Assembly: GCF_019800005.1 (NCBI RefSeq)
Contig: NZ_JABGCL010000010.1
Span: 124,001-188,000, forward strand
Direction of reading: 5' to 3'
From: Geminicoccus harenae
Lineage (GTDB): Bacteria; Pseudomonadota; Alphaproteobacteria; Geminicoccales; Geminicoccaceae
Length of the DNA: 64,000 bases
Part shown: piece after piece, positions 63,094 to 64,000 of the stretch
How positions within the stretch are numbered: the stretch's first letter is position 1
Layout of the letters: each line of letters begins with the position of its first letter
Notes under the pieces: model-generated
What the model was told of the DNA's origin: nothing
Seen by the model: the letters and a program-made list of their open reading frames with translations, nothing else
Databases searched by the model: none
Program-made: the position numbers and the translations under genes

Positions 63094-63176
63094 GGTCGGT
63101 CTTCCGTCTGGTCGTCCTGGAGAGCGCGCGCTGAAGCGCGCCCTTCCTTGCGAGAGTGGCGAAGCGGGCCGGCAGC

Positions 63177-64000
63177 TCAGCGCTTCAGGGCGCCGGTGCC
63201 GAACTGCAGGAGCATGGCGACCACGATGATGGCACCCATGTAGACCTGCTGATGGTAGCCCGGCACGCCGGCGAGATTCATGATGTTGGCGATGATGCCC
63301 ATGATCAGCGCGCCCAGGAACGTGTTGATCACGCCACCCCGGCCGCCCATCAGGCTGGCCCCGCCGATCACCACCGCCGCGATCACGTTCAGCTCGGCGC
63401 CCACGCCGACCTGGGCCGAGCCCACGCCGGTCCGGCTCGACGAGATGACGCCGGCGACCGCGGCCAGCACGCCGGAGAGCACGTAGACTGCCAGGATGTA
63501 GCGGGGCACCGGGATGCCGGCGAGGCGCACCGCCTCTTCGTTGGAGCCGATCGCGGTGATGACCCGGCCAAACCGCGTGTAGTTCAGGACGATGCCGCCC
63601 AGGATGAACACGAGGAACATCAGCAGCACCGGCTGTGGGATGCCCCAGAGGAAGCCCGAGCCGAACGAGGTGAAGGCGCTGCCGGGCTCGCCCAGCGGGA
63701 TCGGGCGGCCGTCCGAGATGATCAGCGCCAGGCCACGGGCAATCGCCAGCATGGCCAGCGACATGACGAAGGGCGGCAGGCGCAGATAGGCGACGAACAA
63801 GCCGGTGAACAGGCCGCAGGCACCGCCGGCCAGCAGCACCAGCAGGATGGTCACCAGCGGCCCATAGCCCGACATCGCCACGAAATAGCCGGTCAGCACG
63901 CTGCCGAGTGCCTGGATCGAGCCCACGGACAGGTCGATGCCGCGGGTCAGGATCACGAACAGCATGCCCACGGCCATGATGCCGGCACCGGTGGCGACCT
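63177..64000 (-). CDS. Ribose-type ABC transporter permease, 5' end outside window
   Basis: The C-terminal 274 residues or so of an RbsC-family permease; the frame stays open to the window edge, where VATGAGIM precedes the first internal Met. Motifs include LTRGIDLSVGSIQALGSVLTGYFVAMSG, the coupling helix AIGSNEEAVRLAGIPVPRYILAVYVLSG and GGASLMGGRGGVINTFLGALIMGI. Its stop is 83 bases from the dehydrogenase start, on the same strand. The ATPase and binding-protein genes presumably lie beyond position 64000. It likely imports the polyol or sugar used by the following dehydrogenase and kinase. Confidence 0.9.
   Translation of the reverse strand, partial: VATGAGIMAVGMLFVILTRGIDLSVGSIQALGSVLTGYFVAMSGYGPLVTILLVLLAGGACGLFTGLFVAYLRLPPFVMSLAMLAIARGLALIISDGRPIPLGEPGSAFTSFGSGFLWGIPQPVLLMFLVFILGGIVLNYTRFGRVITAIGSNEEAVRLAGIPVPRYILAVYVLSGVLAAVAGVISSSRTGVGSAQVGVGAELNVIAAVVIGGASLMGGRGGVINTFLGALIMGIIANIMNLAGVPGYHQQVYMGAIIVVAMLLQFGTGALKR

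Overview
The window is very GC-rich (roughly 70%), densely coding, and looks like chromosome from an alphaproteobacterium, plausibly of the Rhodospirillales/Geminicoccaceae type. The evidence is G/C-ending codons, many 1-4 bp start/stop overlaps, GTG starts, TRAP and ABC solute uptake, a cytoplasmic molybdo-enzyme of SoeABC type, and the alphaproteobacterial ATP-grasp/Alpha-E/transglutaminase operon. The taxonomic guess is an inference; there is no rRNA or other marker here. No tRNA, rRNA, CRISPR array, insertion sequence or phage gene was recognised.

Layout. 0-3 kb: secreted nuclease, small membrane protein, SDR dehydrogenase, MarC-family protein. 3-7.7 kb (minus): molybdopterin oxidoreductase, 4Fe-4S protein and membrane anchor, probably sulfite dehydrogenase. 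7.9-9.8 kb: three overlapping genes encoding a TolQ/ExbB-type channel subunit, a one-helix partner with a TolR-like Asp but a different periplasmic domain, and a two-helix protein; this is the least explained part of the window. 9.9-13 kb: EamA transporter, unknown barrel-like protein, PfkB kinase. 13.3-19.1 kb: GT4 glycosyltransferase, glycogen-debranching-type glucosidase, topoisomerase IB, DUF2243 protein and dodecin. 19.2-25 kb: ribose-type sugar ABC operon facing a GntR/FCD regulator and a rhamnose-mutarotase-family protein. 25-28.5 kb: glutathione transferase and a complete TRAP transporter.

28.7-36.2 kb: acetoacetate-decarboxylase-like protein and GDSL hydrolase, then methyltransferase, TIGR04076 protein, aldo/keto reductase and an orphan ABC binding protein, NudK, and an aldo/keto reductase fused to RidA. 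36.2-43.6 kb (minus): DUF2126/transglutaminase giant, GNAT, circularly permuted ATP-grasp/Alpha-E, and a second transglutaminase, a predicted peptide-ligation/processing system. 43.9-47.2 kb: small stress and membrane proteins, a mannitol-dehydrogenase-family oxidoreductase, GreB. 47.3-49.7 kb: APH-type kinase plus class III PLP enzyme, reminiscent of amino-alcohol kinase/phospho-lyase pairs. 49.9-51.4 kb: animal-type haem peroxidase.

51.5-59.5 kb: zinc alcohol dehydrogenase, MalFGK-type sugar ABC importer, creatininase-family hydrolase, Gfo/Idh/MocA oxidoreductase and FCD regulator. This gene set resembles the diketo-inositol route known from Thermotoga. 59.5-64 kb: SorC-family regulator, FGGY kinase, galactitol-phosphate-dehydrogenase-like enzyme and a ribose-type permease cut by the window end, a polyol/sugar operon. 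Overall the window is dominated by uptake and catabolism of sugars, polyols and organic acids, each module with its own transporter and often its own regulator.
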